Of a DNA stretch of 64,000 nucleotides, positions 32,766-40,823 are shown piece by piece. Origin of the DNA: Kocuria rosea subsp. polaris (GTDB taxonomy: Bacteria > Actinomycetota > Actinomycetes > Actinomycetales > Micrococcaceae); NCBI GenBank assembly GCA_023896275.1, contig MLDA01000002.1:62001-126000 (forward strand). The letters are read 5' to 3'. The notes beneath the pieces were generated by a model. It did no database searches. It was not told where the DNA came from and worked only from the letters and a program-made list of their open reading frames with translations. The position numbers and the translations under genes are program-made. The first letter of the stretch is position 1; each line of letters begins with the position of its first letter.

Positions 32766-34316
32766 GTGGGCGAAAACACGACCACTGTCGAAGAGGCACA
32801 GGAGTTCATTCACGGCCCCGGGCTCGCGGAGGCGCTTCAGCGGCTTGCCCGCACCGCGCCGGACCGGGTCTACCTGCGAGACCGCGAGCGGTCCGTCACC
32901 GCCGCCGAGCTCAACGGCCGGGTCGACGACGCAGCCGCGCGGCTTGCCGAGCTCGGCGTGATCGCGACGTCCAGAGTGGCCATCGCGCTCCCGGTGGGGG
33001 TAGATCACGTGGTGCTCATCTTCGCGCTGCTGCGTCTCGGCGCGTTGTGGATACCGCTCAACACACAGCTCAAGGGCGAGCCGCTCGTGCACCAGTTGGG
33101 GGACTCGCAGGCGACGGACGTCGTCGTGGAGGCTCGGGGCCTCCTTGCGGGTCACCTGCCGGACACCGAGACGGCCGACGTCGCACTGCCGGGGGCGACC
33201 GATGGACCCTTGACGATCTTCCGCCTCGCGGCCCCGGCCGGTGGACAGGGAGATCGTCGCGGTGCCGCACTGCTGATGTACACCTCGGGGACCACCGGGC
33301 CGCCCAAGGGGGTGCTAGTCAGTGAGACGATGTTGCGCGCCGCCGTCCTGGGAGCAATCGAGGTCACGGGCCCGGAGCCGGGTGACGTGTTCTACGTGTG
33401 GGAGCCCCTCTTTCACATCGGCGGGGCCCAGGTGGTGTTCGTCCCGCTGTACCGGGAGATCACCTTGGCGCTGGCCCCGAAATTCAGTGCCTCGCGCTTC
33501 TGGCGGGACGTGGTGGACTTCTCCGTCACACACATCCACTATCTCGGCGGAGTGCTTCAGATCCTGCTGCAGCAACCCGTGACGGACGCGGAGCGGGACA
33601 ACCGTGTCCGCGTGGCCTGGGGTGCGGGCGCCACCGTGGAAGTCCGCGCGGCGTGTGCGCAGCGCTACGACTTCGCTCTGCACGAGTGCTACGGAATGAC
33701 CGAAACGTCCAGCATCGTCACGTTCAACCGCCACGAGTCCGACGGCGGCATCGGCCACCCGCTGCCCTGGGTCGACATCGACGTCGTCAACGACGCCGGT
33801 CTCGCGAGCGGTACCGGGCCGGCCCAGGGGGGCGAGATCCTCGTGAAGGGCCGCATCGAAGGGCTGTTGACCCCCGGCTATCTCGGCCGGCCGGAGGCCA
33901 CGGAATCGGCTCGTCGGGGCCAGTGGTTCCGCACCGGGGATCACGGTCGGTTCGATAGCCGCGGCAGGCTTCACTTCCTGGGCCGCGGCAGCGACAGCAT
34001 CAGGGTCCGTGGGGAGAACGTCTCCGCGTGGCAGGTAGAGAACGTCTTCGCGCTGCACCCGGGCATCGACCGCTGCGCGGCGGTCGGCGTCGAGGCCGAC
34101 ATCGGTGAGCAGGAGATCCTGCTGCTGGTCACCCGGGCCGAGGGGAACGAGGCCGATCCCGCGGAATTGCTGGAATGGGGGGCCGGGCAACTCCCGCGCT
34201 TCCAGGTTCCTCGATACATCAAGGTCGTCCCCGAGATGCCGCTGACGCCGAGCCAGCGCGTGGCCAAGCATCGCTTGCCCCGGGATCTGGATTCCGCCGT
34301 CGAACTGCCGAGGTAG
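32766..34316 (+). CDS. AMP-forming acyl-CoA ligase (CaiC-like)
   Basis: The 516-residue ANL enzyme starts at a GTG 5 nt after the crotonase stop. It has A3 LLMYTSGTTGPPKGVLVS, A5 YGMTETSSIVTFN, A7 GQWFRTGDHGRFD and A8 FLGRGSDSIRVRGENVSAWQVE. The A10 region reads MPLTPSQRVAKHRL, the TPxxRVxK form found in crotonobetaine/carnitine-CoA ligase relatives, not the classical GK. It would activate the acid brought in by the symporter, giving the substrate for the crotonase. The real substrate is unknown. Confidence 0.88.
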   Translation: MGENTTTVEEAQEFIHGPGLAEALQRLARTAPDRVYLRDRERSVTAAELNGRVDDAAARLAELGVIATSRVAIALPVGVDHVVLIFALLRLGALWIPLNTQLKGEPLVHQLGDSQATDVVVEARGLLAGHLPDTETADVALPGATDGPLTIFRLAAPAGGQGDRRGAALLMYTSGTTGPPKGVLVSETMLRAAVLGAIEVTGPEPGDVFYVWEPLFHIGGAQVVFVPLYREITLALAPKFSASRFWRDVVDFSVTHIHYLGGVLQILLQQPVTDAERDNRVRVAWGAGATVEVRAACAQRYDFALHECYGMTETSSIVTFNRHESDGGIGHPLPWVDIDVVNDAGLASGTGPAQGGEILVKGRIEGLLTPGYLGRPEATESARRGQWFRTGDHGRFDSRGRLHFLGRGSDSIRVRGENVSAWQVENVFALHPGIDRCAAVGVEADIGEQEILLLVTRAEGNEADPAELLEWGAGQLPRFQVPRYIKVVPEMPLTPSQRVAKHRLPRDLDSAVELPR

Positions 34317-34565
34317 CCAAGGCAACTGTCAGCTCGGTGGGCCGCCCACCTGCCCCGGCGATTGGCCGAGCGCGTGCGGGGCATGGGGTCGTCGTACTCA
34401 TCCGCGACGGACTCTCCTCGGGGTGCGGTGAACTCGTCGGGCGCAGGGGTGTTGGTGCCGCGTGCCGTTCGCGCTGATAGGCTGGGAACAGACTTTCCGC
34501 GTCATTCGGCGCGCCTTGGGCGATTTGCGTCGCCGCTTTCCACTGAAAATCCAATAAAGGATGAG

Positions 34566-36242
34566 ATGACAAAACGTCACCCCCGCAAAACTCCGCCGCA
34601 GCTGAAGAAGGGCGCGATGCGCTGGGTCGCTCTCGGCGGCCTCGGCGAAATCGGCCGCAACATGATGGTCTTCGAATACGGCGGCAAGCTGCTCATCGTC
34701 GACTGCGGCGTCCTGTTCCCCGAGGAGCAGCACCCCGGCGTCGACCTGATCTTGCCGGACTTCAGCTACCTGCGCGGTCGCTGGAAGGACGTCGTCGGCC
34801 TCGTGCTCACGCACGGCCACGAGGACCACATCGGCGGTGTCCCGTACCTGCTCAAGGAGCACCGCGAGATCCCGATCTACTCGGCCAAGCTGACGCTTGC
34901 GTTCCTGAAGAACAAGCTGACCGAGCACCGCATCAACAACGTCAAGCTGAACCAGGTCCGCGAGGGCGACAAGCGCAAGCTTGGCCCGTTCGAGCTCGAG
35001 TTCCTGGCCGTGAACCACTCCATCCCGGACGGCCTGGCCGTCTCCGTGAAGACTCCCGCCGGCTCCTCGCTGGTCACCGGCGACTTCAAGATGGACCAGT
35101 TCCCGCTGGACAAGCGCATCACCGACCTCGCCGGCTTCGCGCGCCTCGGCGAGGAGGGTGTGGACCTGTTCCTGCCGGACTCCACCAACGCCGAGGTCCC
35201 GGGCTTCATGGCCGCCGAGGCGGACCTCGTTCCGGCGATCGACAACGTGATCCGCACGGCCCCGCGCCGTGTGATCGTCTCTTCGTTCGCCTCGCACGTG
35301 CACCGCATGCAGCAGGTCATCGACGTCGCCCACAAGTACGGCCGCAAGGTCGCGTTCCTGGGCCGCTCGATGGTCCGCAACATGGGTCTGGCTGGCGAAC
35401 TCGGCTACCTGAACATCCCCAAGGGTGTGCTGGTCGACTTCAAGGAGCTCGACAAGCTCCCGCCGCACAAGTGCGTCATCATCTGCACGGGTTCGCAGGG
35501 TGAGCCGATGGCCGCGCTGGCTCGCATGGCCAACCAGGATCACATGGTCGACCTCGTCGAGGGCGACACCGTCCTGCTGGCCTCCTCGCTCATTCCGGGC
35601 AACGAGTCGGGCATCTACCGCCTGATCAACGACCTGACGAAGCTGGGCGCCAACGTCGTGCACAAGGGCAACGCCAAGGTGCACGTCTCCGGTCACGCCT
35701 CCGCCGGCGAGCTGGTGTACTGCTACAACCTCGTGCGCCCGAAGAACGTCATCCCGGTGCACGGCGAGCACCGCCACCTCAAGGCGAACGCCGAACTGGC
35801 GATCCGCACGGGGGTCGAGCGGGACAACACCCTGATCATCGAGGACGGCGTCACCGTCGACCTCGAGAACGGTGTGGCCCGCATCAGCGGTTCGGTGCCG
35901 GCGTCGTACGTGTACGTCGAGAACAACGTGGCCGGTGCCGCGACCGACGAGGAGCTCGCCCACCGCGTGCGCCTCGGCGAAGAGGGCGCCGTGACCGTGC
36001 TGGCGATCATCGACCCGGACACCGGCGAGATGGAAGACGAGCCGGAGTTCTTCCCGGTCGGCTTCGACCTGACGGACGCGCAGATCGAGAAGGCCGTCGG
36101 CATCGTCGAGAAGGCGCTCTCGCGCCTGAAGGAGAAGACCGGCCCGGAGGCGGAGAAGCAGATCGCGCAGGCGCTGGTGCGCTGGGCGGATCGCGCGATC
36201 CGCCGCCGCCCGCACTTCACGGTCATCACCGTCGACGCGTAG
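34566..36242 (+). CDS. rnj: ribonuclease J
   Basis: The 558-residue protein has the usual RNase J length and domain order: metallo-beta-lactamase (ALGGLGEIGRNMMVFEYGG, LTHGHEDHIGG with metal ligands at about 83-88, then TGDFKMDQFPLD), beta-CASP (VIVSSFASHVHRMQQVIDVA, CTGSQGEPMAALARMA, HVSGHASAGEL, VIPVHGEHRHL) and a C-terminal domain. It processes and degrades mRNA and rRNA with endo- and 5'-exonuclease activity. I chose the ATG at 34566, preceded by AAAGGA; the open frame upstream encodes no conserved sequence. A TAGGCT box at 34478-34483 may be its -10 element. In many actinobacteria dapA lies directly upstream, but not here. Confidence 0.96.
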   Translation: MTKRHPRKTPPQLKKGAMRWVALGGLGEIGRNMMVFEYGGKLLIVDCGVLFPEEQHPGVDLILPDFSYLRGRWKDVVGLVLTHGHEDHIGGVPYLLKEHREIPIYSAKLTLAFLKNKLTEHRINNVKLNQVREGDKRKLGPFELEFLAVNHSIPDGLAVSVKTPAGSSLVTGDFKMDQFPLDKRITDLAGFARLGEEGVDLFLPDSTNAEVPGFMAAEADLVPAIDNVIRTAPRRVIVSSFASHVHRMQQVIDVAHKYGRKVAFLGRSMVRNMGLAGELGYLNIPKGVLVDFKELDKLPPHKCVIICTGSQGEPMAALARMANQDHMVDLVEGDTVLLASSLIPGNESGIYRLINDLTKLGANVVHKGNAKVHVSGHASAGELVYCYNLVRPKNVIPVHGEHRHLKANAELAIRTGVERDNTLIIEDGVTVDLENGVARISGSVPASYVYVENNVAGAATDEELAHRVRLGEEGAVTVLAIIDPDTGEMEDEPEFFPVGFDLTDAQIEKAVGIVEKALSRLKEKTGPEAEKQIAQALVRWADRAIRRRPHFTVITVDA

Positions 36243-36251
36243 GTCACGACG

Positions 36252-36295
36252 GACGAAGTGCCCGTCCCGGAGGAATCCGGGGCGGGCGCTTCGTC
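36252..36295. terminator. bidirectional terminator between convergent rnj and PNPOx gene
   Basis: GACGAAG, GCCCG and CCCGG on the left pair with CCGGG, CGGGC and CTTCGTC on the right around the loop AGGAAT, with only G/T interruptions. It begins 10 nt after the rnj stop and ends 17 nt from the opposing stop. Confidence 0.8.
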
Positions 36296-36311
36296 GCTTA
36301 ACGGGCGGAGC

Positions 36312-36737
36312 TCAGTAGCGCTCGGGCTGCTCGCCGAATTTGAAGTGTCGTCCAGTGATCGTCGACGGAGTGATGTCCACGTAGAAGTCCTTGTACGTAG
36401 GAATCCACGTCTTGAGGTTGAGCGCTTCTGCCGCCGCGATGTCAGCGCTGTGCTCGAGCACCCGCGCGGTGCCCTTGAGTACGACGCTCCAGGCCTCGTC
36501 GGAGGTGATGCCGTCGGCCTGGAAGACCACGTTCTCGTTGATGGTCAGTTCCGCGAGTTTCGTGCCCGGGGCAGTGCGCAGGAGAATTCGCCCGTCGTGC
36601 GCCCGGAAGTTGATGGGGAAGATGTCCATCACGCCCGCAGCGTTGAGGACCAAGCGACCGTGCTGGGTGTGCTCAAGCAACTTCCAGCACTGTTCATCGT
36701 CGAGGACAAGGACCGGGTCATCATGATCGAACATCAT
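36312..36737 (-). CDS. pyridoxamine 5'-phosphate oxidase-fold (split-barrel FMN-binding) protein
   Basis: The 141-residue protein contains a PNPOx-like split barrel: a leading helix (DDEQCWKLLEHTQHGRLVLNAAGVMDIFPINF), then strands with GRILLRTAPGTKLAELTINENVVFQAD and WSVVLKGTARVLE. Such small single-domain proteins bind flavin (FMN or F420) in many actinobacteria; the reaction here is unknown. I chose the ATG at 36737 after GGAGAG; an in-frame ATG directly follows it. Confidence 0.8.
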   Translation of the reverse strand: MMFDHDDPVLVLDDEQCWKLLEHTQHGRLVLNAAGVMDIFPINFRAHDGRILLRTAPGTKLAELTINENVVFQADGITSDEAWSVVLKGTARVLEHSADIAAAEALNLKTWIPTYKDFYVDITPSTITGRHFKFGEQPERY

Positions 36738-36831
36738 GATGACAACTCTCCACCCCCTGCCCCCGGAAGTAAAGACTCCGTGAGGCATGGCCGCTCATAT
36801 CCTGCAGGGCTGTTCCCGACGGCCAGTGACG

Positions 36832-38124
36832 TCAGCCAATCGTCGTCAGCTCGGCCAGGGATTCCGCGAGGCGGTCGACGAGGATCTCGGCCTGGTCCTG
36901 CTCGATGACCATCGGCGGGCGCATCTTCAGGACGTTGTCGTAGCGACCGATCTTGCTGATCAGGACACCTTTCTCCCGCATCTTCTCGGTCAGGGCCCGC
37001 GTCGCGTCGGCGGCCGGCGACCCGTTGTCGTGCACCAGATCGAGGCCGAAGAACAACCCGTGCCCGCGCACCGAGGCGACCAGCGGGTGCTCCGCGGCCA
37101 GCTCGCGCAGGCGGGAGGCGACGAACGCTCCGGTCTCGTGCGCGCGTGGCATGAGTCGTTCGTTGTTCATCACCTCGAGCACAGCCAGCCCGGCGGCCGA
37201 GGAGACGGGGCTGCCGGCGAAGGTGTTGAAGTACATGTTGTGCCGGCCGAACTCGTCGAGCAGCTCCGCCGTCGTCACAACGGCGCCGACCGGGTGGCCG
37301 TTGCCCATGGGTTTGCCGAGCGTGACCAGCTCGGGGGAGAGGCTGAAGAGCTCGTGACCCCACATCGCGTCGCCGAGCCGGCCGAAACCGGACTGCACCT
37401 CGTCGGCGATGACGAGTCCTCCGGCCGCGCGGACGCGGGCCGCGAGCCCTTCGACATAGCCGGCGGGAGGGGTGAGCAGACCCTCGGTCGAGAAGAGCGG
37501 GTCGAACAGGGTGGCCGAGACCCCGAACCCGGCCTCCTGCAGCGACGCGATCGCCTCGTCGACCTCATCCAGGGCACGGGTGCACTCCTGTTGCGCCTCG
37601 GCCTCGCTCAGGCCGGTGCCGTCCGGGATGCGCACGGCGCGGACGTGGGCGCCGAGCGGCTCGCGGACGGCCAGGCCCGTGGTCAGTTCCGCCAAAGAGG
37701 TCGTGTTGCCGTGGTAGCTGAAGTCGGACACGAGGACGCCGGTGCTGCCCGTGTGCTGGCGGGCCAGACGCAGGGCCAGCTCGTTGGCCTCGGAGCCGCT
37801 GTTGACGAGGAAGAGCCGGTCGAGCCGCTCGGCGAACGTGCCCAGCAGCGCCTCGGCGTAGTCGACGACGACGTGGTTGAGGTAGCGCGTGTGCAGGTTC
37901 AGCGTGCGCAGTTGTCCGCTGATAGCGTCCGCGACCACGGGGTTCGCGTGCCCGACGTGCGGGACGTTGTTGTACCCGTCGAGGTAGGTGCGCCCTTGCG
38001 CATCCGTGAGCCAGACCCCCTGACCCGAAACCAGCTCGAGGGGTTCCCGGTAGAAGAGCGGGGAGTGCTCGCCGAGGGTCGCGTAGCGGCGCGCGAGCAG
38101 ATCTGCGGTGTCGGCGTCAGTCAT
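36832..38124 (-). CDS. class III PLP enzyme, probable O-phosphoamine phospho-lyase
   Basis: The 430-residue fold-type I PLP protein is annotated in relatives as an aminotransferase. Several stretches resemble ethanolamine-phosphate and phosphohydroxylysine phospho-lyases (ETNPPL/PHYKPL): YLDGYNNVPHVGHANP, NSGSEANELALRLARQ, SYHGNTTSLAEL, the PLP-lysine motif TLGKPMGNGHPVGAVVTT, MYFNTFAGSPVS and VLKMRPPM. Such enzymes eliminate phosphate and ammonia from a phospho-amino-alcohol to give an aldehyde. The neighbouring kinase-fold gene would make the phosphorylated substrate. AAAGGA precedes the ATG, 19 nt after the tetR stop in the same operon. Confidence 0.85.
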   Translation of the reverse strand: MTDADTADLLARRYATLGEHSPLFYREPLELVSGQGVWLTDAQGRTYLDGYNNVPHVGHANPVVADAISGQLRTLNLHTRYLNHVVVDYAEALLGTFAERLDRLFLVNSGSEANELALRLARQHTGSTGVLVSDFSYHGNTTSLAELTTGLAVREPLGAHVRAVRIPDGTGLSEAEAQQECTRALDEVDEAIASLQEAGFGVSATLFDPLFSTEGLLTPPAGYVEGLAARVRAAGGLVIADEVQSGFGRLGDAMWGHELFSLSPELVTLGKPMGNGHPVGAVVTTAELLDEFGRHNMYFNTFAGSPVSSAAGLAVLEVMNNERLMPRAHETGAFVASRLRELAAEHPLVASVRGHGLFFGLDLVHDNGSPAADATRALTEKMREKGVLISKIGRYDNVLKMRPPMVIEQDQAEILVDRLAESLAELTTIG

Positions 38125-38143
38125 GACGGTCCTTTCTAACGGG

Positions 38144-38761
38144 CTAACGGGTGTCTTCGGCGGCGATCAGGCCGCGGGCGAGGTGGCGGATGGCGTCGAC
38201 TTGGGCCTCGACGACCTCGGGGGCGACGGCCGAGCGGGCCGCCGAGGCGCGCAATGCGCCGGAGAAGGCGGTGGTCAGGGCGTCGAGGTCGGCGCCGGCG
38301 GCGAGCCGTCCCGCGTCGCGCTCGGCAGCTAGGTCTGCGCGGATGAGGTCCTCGAACGCCGCAGAGGTCCCGCCGGTCACGCCGTCCAGGAGGGGGACGA
38401 CGTCGGCTGCGGTGTTGCCGTAGAAGCGCCCTGAGGGTGAAGCGGTGCGTTCCGTCAGGGCGCGGGCGAGGGCCGCGATCCGGTCGGGGGCGCCGTGCTC
38501 GAGGTCGCGCAGGGCGCGCCCGCGCTCGTCGACCTCCTCGGCGACGCGCAGGTAGACCGCGCGGACGATCTCCTCGCGGCCGCCGGAGAAGTGCGCGTAC
38601 AAGGTGCCCCGGGCGAGGCCGGCGCGGCGGCTGAGTTCCTCGAGCGTCGTGGCGGCGTAGCCTCCGTCGCCCAGAGCCTCGGCGGCCGCGTCGAGGATGT
38701 CGGCGCGGGTGCGCAGCCGGTTCCGCTCCCGCAGGGGCAGTGGCGCCGTCGTCGTGCTCAT
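38144..38761 (-). CDS. TetR family regulator of the kinase/phospho-lyase cluster
   Basis: The 205-residue protein has an N-terminal TetR HTH (AAEALGDGGYAATTLEELSRRAGLARGTLYAHFSGGREEIV). The start at 38761 follows a perfect GGAGGAAAC ribosome-binding site. A much longer open frame upstream is a shadow of the divergent kinase gene. It is the first gene of the operon ending in the phospho-lyase and diverges from the kinase-SDR operon. An inverted repeat in the shared promoter region is its likely operator. Confidence 0.85.
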   Translation of the reverse strand: MSTTTAPLPLRERNRLRTRADILDAAAEALGDGGYAATTLEELSRRAGLARGTLYAHFSGGREEIVRAVYLRVAEEVDERGRALRDLEHGAPDRIAALARALTERTASPSGRFYGNTAADVVPLLDGVTGGTSAAFEDLIRADLAAERDAGRLAAGADLDALTTAFSGALRASAARSAVAPEVVEAQVDAIRHLARGLIAAEDTR

Positions 38762-38816
38762 GTTTCCTCCTCTATCGGTTCCGTCGGACCCAGCATAGAC
38801 GCCAACGGCAAAAAAA

Positions 38817-38862
38817 TGAACAGTCGTGTTCAGTTGACATACGCGACGTTCACTTTTACCTT
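38817..38862 (+). promoter_or_regulatory. promoter and operator of kinase-SDR operon
   Basis: TTGACA (38834-38839), 17 nt and TACCTT (38857-38862) form a good sigma-70-type promoter. Immediately upstream, TGAACA-GTCG-TGTTCA (38817-38832) is a perfect inverted repeat abutting the -35 box, as expected of a TetR operator controlling both divergent operons. Confidence 0.75.
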
Positions 38863-38893
38863 GGTGTGATCCGGACCATACACAAGGAGTCGC

Positions 38894-39907
38894 ATGAGAC
38901 TGCAGGCAGCCACCGAACTCGTCGAGCGGGCCCTCGGGCGCTACGGCCTCCGCGGGGACGGCGATATCGAGCTGGTCAAGTACCGCGAGAACTACGTCTT
39001 CAAGCTCAGTCGGCCCGCCGGCTCCTTTGCGATCCGGGTGCACCGCGTCGGCTATCACAACGCTGCGGAGATCCGCACCGAGATCGCGTACCTCGACGCG
39101 CTGGCCGAGCGCGGGCTGCCCGTCCCGCACCTCGTGCGCACGCTCGACGGCGAGCTGGTGTGCGCCGAGGAGCTCGACGGGGAGACGGTCTTCGTCGACG
39201 TCCTCGAGTGGGTCGAGGGCGCGACGCCCCTCGGCGACATCGCGACCGGGCTCGACGGCACCAGCACTCTGGCGCCGGCCGACTTTCGGTCCCTCGGCGA
39301 GCGGCTCGGCGAGCTGCATCTTGCGCTCATCGACCTCGGCCGGCTGCCGGGCTATCGCCGCGGCTCCTGGGATGCGGCGGGTCTCGCCGGAACGGATCCA
39401 CTGTGGGGTGACCCCCGCGGCGTCGACGGCCTCTCCGCGCCGGACGCCGAGACGCTCGGGGCCGCGCTCGCCGCGCTCGAGCGGGACCTGGGCGACCTGC
39501 CGCGCGACGAGCAGCACTTCGGCGTCATCCACGCCGACCTGACGCCGGAGAACGTCCTGGTTCGCGGGGGCGACATGGTGCTCATCGACTTCGACGATTT
39601 CGGGGAGGGGTGGCACCTGTTCGACCTGGCCACCGTCTTGTTCTTCTACACGCGGCACCCGCGCTTCGAGGATTTCCGCGCCGGGCTGTTCGCCGGGTAC
39701 GAGGCGGTGCGCGGCGTGCCGACCGAATTCTTCGCGGCCTGGGATACGCTCCTGCTCGCGCGGGCCATGACCTATCTCGGCTGGGCCGGGCAGCGCTCCG
39801 GCGACGTCGAGGCGACATTCATCGCCGAGCGCGTCGCGCCTTTCGTGGTGCGGATGGCCGCGGACTATCTGGGCGCCCGCGCCGGCGGACGGGCGGTGCG
39901 GCCATGA
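38894..39907 (+). CDS. APH-fold small-molecule kinase, probable amino-alcohol/hydroxylysine-type kinase
   Basis: The 337-residue protein belongs to the aminoglycoside phosphotransferase/choline kinase fold: a nucleotide-binding N-lobe (ENYVFKLSRPAGSFAIRVHR), the catalytic loop HADLTPENVL and the metal-binding IDFDDFGEG. It is divergently linked to a phospho-lyase-type PLP enzyme. This matches the pairing of mammalian hydroxylysine kinase with phosphohydroxylysine phospho-lyase and of bacterial amino-alcohol kinases with their lyases. The substrate is therefore likely an amino alcohol or hydroxylysine; which one is unknown. It overlaps the SDR gene by 4 nt. AAGGAG lies before the ATG. Confidence 0.85.
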   Translation: MRLQAATELVERALGRYGLRGDGDIELVKYRENYVFKLSRPAGSFAIRVHRVGYHNAAEIRTEIAYLDALAERGLPVPHLVRTLDGELVCAEELDGETVFVDVLEWVEGATPLGDIATGLDGTSTLAPADFRSLGERLGELHLALIDLGRLPGYRRGSWDAAGLAGTDPLWGDPRGVDGLSAPDAETLGAALAALERDLGDLPRDEQHFGVIHADLTPENVLVRGGDMVLIDFDDFGEGWHLFDLATVLFFYTRHPRFEDFRAGLFAGYEAVRGVPTEFFAAWDTLLLARAMTYLGWAGQRSGDVEATFIAERVAPFVVRMAADYLGARAGGRAVRP

Positions 39908-40695
39908 CCGCGCCCAAGGTCGCGCTCGTGACTGGCGGCGGCACCGGTATCGGTGCCGCGGCGGCGGAACGACTGGCCGCCGACGGCTACCGCGTCGCCG
40001 TCACGGGCCGGCGCGAAGGCCCACTGGCCGAGGTGGCGGAGCGCATCGGCGCCCTGTCACTGCCCGGCGATATGACGGACTCGGCGAGCGTCGCCGGCGT
40101 CGTCGACGCGGTGATCGCGGCGTACGGCCGGCTCGACGTCGTGGTCGCCAACGCCGGGGGCCACGGTTTCTCCGCGGTGACGGACACGGACGACGACGCC
40201 TGGCGCGCGAGTCTCGATGCGAATCTGACGACCGCGTTCACGGTGTGCCGGCGCGCGCTGCCCGAGCTCGCCCGGAGTGCGGGCGCGATCGTCGTCATGT
40301 CCTCGCTGGCCGGGCTCCGCGCGGGGCCAGCGGTCGCCGGATACACCGTCGGCAAGCACGCACTCATCGGCCTGACCCGCTCCATGGCCCGGGACTTCGG
40401 CCCCCGTGGCGTGCGCGTGAACGCCGTCTGCCCGGGTTGGGTGCGCACGCCCATGGCGGACGCGGAGATGGACGAGCTCGCGCAGGCGGCCGGAATTGCT
40501 GGGCGCGAGGAGGCATACGCGCTCGTCACCGAGAACGTTCCGCTGCGTCGGGCTTCCGAGCCGGCCGAGATTGCCGGGGTCATCGCCTTCCTCGCCTCGG
40601 CGGATTCGTCCTACATCACCGGGGCGACGATCGTCGCCGACGGTGGTGCGCACATCGTGGACGTGCCGACGCTGGCGTTCGACGCCCTCGGCTAG
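39904..40695 (+). CDS. short-chain dehydrogenase/reductase (SDR)
   Basis: The 263-residue classical SDR has the nucleotide motif TGGGTGIG (10-17), NAGG, the catalytic serine in IVVMSSLAG, YTVGK with the catalytic Tyr/Lys, PGWVRTPM and a C-terminal ITGATIVADGG. The ATG overlaps the kinase stop. In this cluster it could oxidise or reduce the carbonyl product of the phospho-lyase, or prepare the amino alcohol. The reaction is not determined by sequence. Confidence 0.88.
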   Translation: MTAPKVALVTGGGTGIGAAAAERLAADGYRVAVTGRREGPLAEVAERIGALSLPGDMTDSASVAGVVDAVIAAYGRLDVVVANAGGHGFSAVTDTDDDAWRASLDANLTTAFTVCRRALPELARSAGAIVVMSSLAGLRAGPAVAGYTVGKHALIGLTRSMARDFGPRGVRVNAVCPGWVRTPMADAEMDELAQAAGIAGREEAYALVTENVPLRRASEPAEIAGVIAFLASADSSYITGATIVADGGAHIVDVPTLAFDALG

Positions 40696-40758
40696 GCGGC
40701 CGGCGGCCGAGGGTGGTTGAGGTCACATTGATAGTGCGTCGACGTGTCGCTAGTTTGG

Positions 40759-40777
40759 TAAGGTAAGGCTTACATAA
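40759..40777. promoter_or_regulatory. DtxR/IdeR iron box
   Basis: TAAGGTAAGGCTTACATAA matches the DtxR/IdeR operator consensus with one weak position in the right arm. It lies 47 nt before the start of the second siderophore-binding protein gene and should confer iron repression on that operon. Confidence 0.85.
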
Positions 40778-40823
40778 GCGAATTATGCTTATGAAGTTTT
40801 CCCTATCACTCCGGAAGGTCACC

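Noticed and set aside
34224-34290. Loss of the A10 catalytic lysine in the CaiC-like ligase
   Set aside because: The TPSQRVAK form is, as far as I recall, usual in CaiC-like ligases with the lysine shifted, so it is not evidence of inactivity.
34398-36215. Open frame of 605 codons opposite RNase J
   Set aside because: Antisense shadow. RNase J motifs on the other strand are unambiguous, and the shadow has no recognisable domain.
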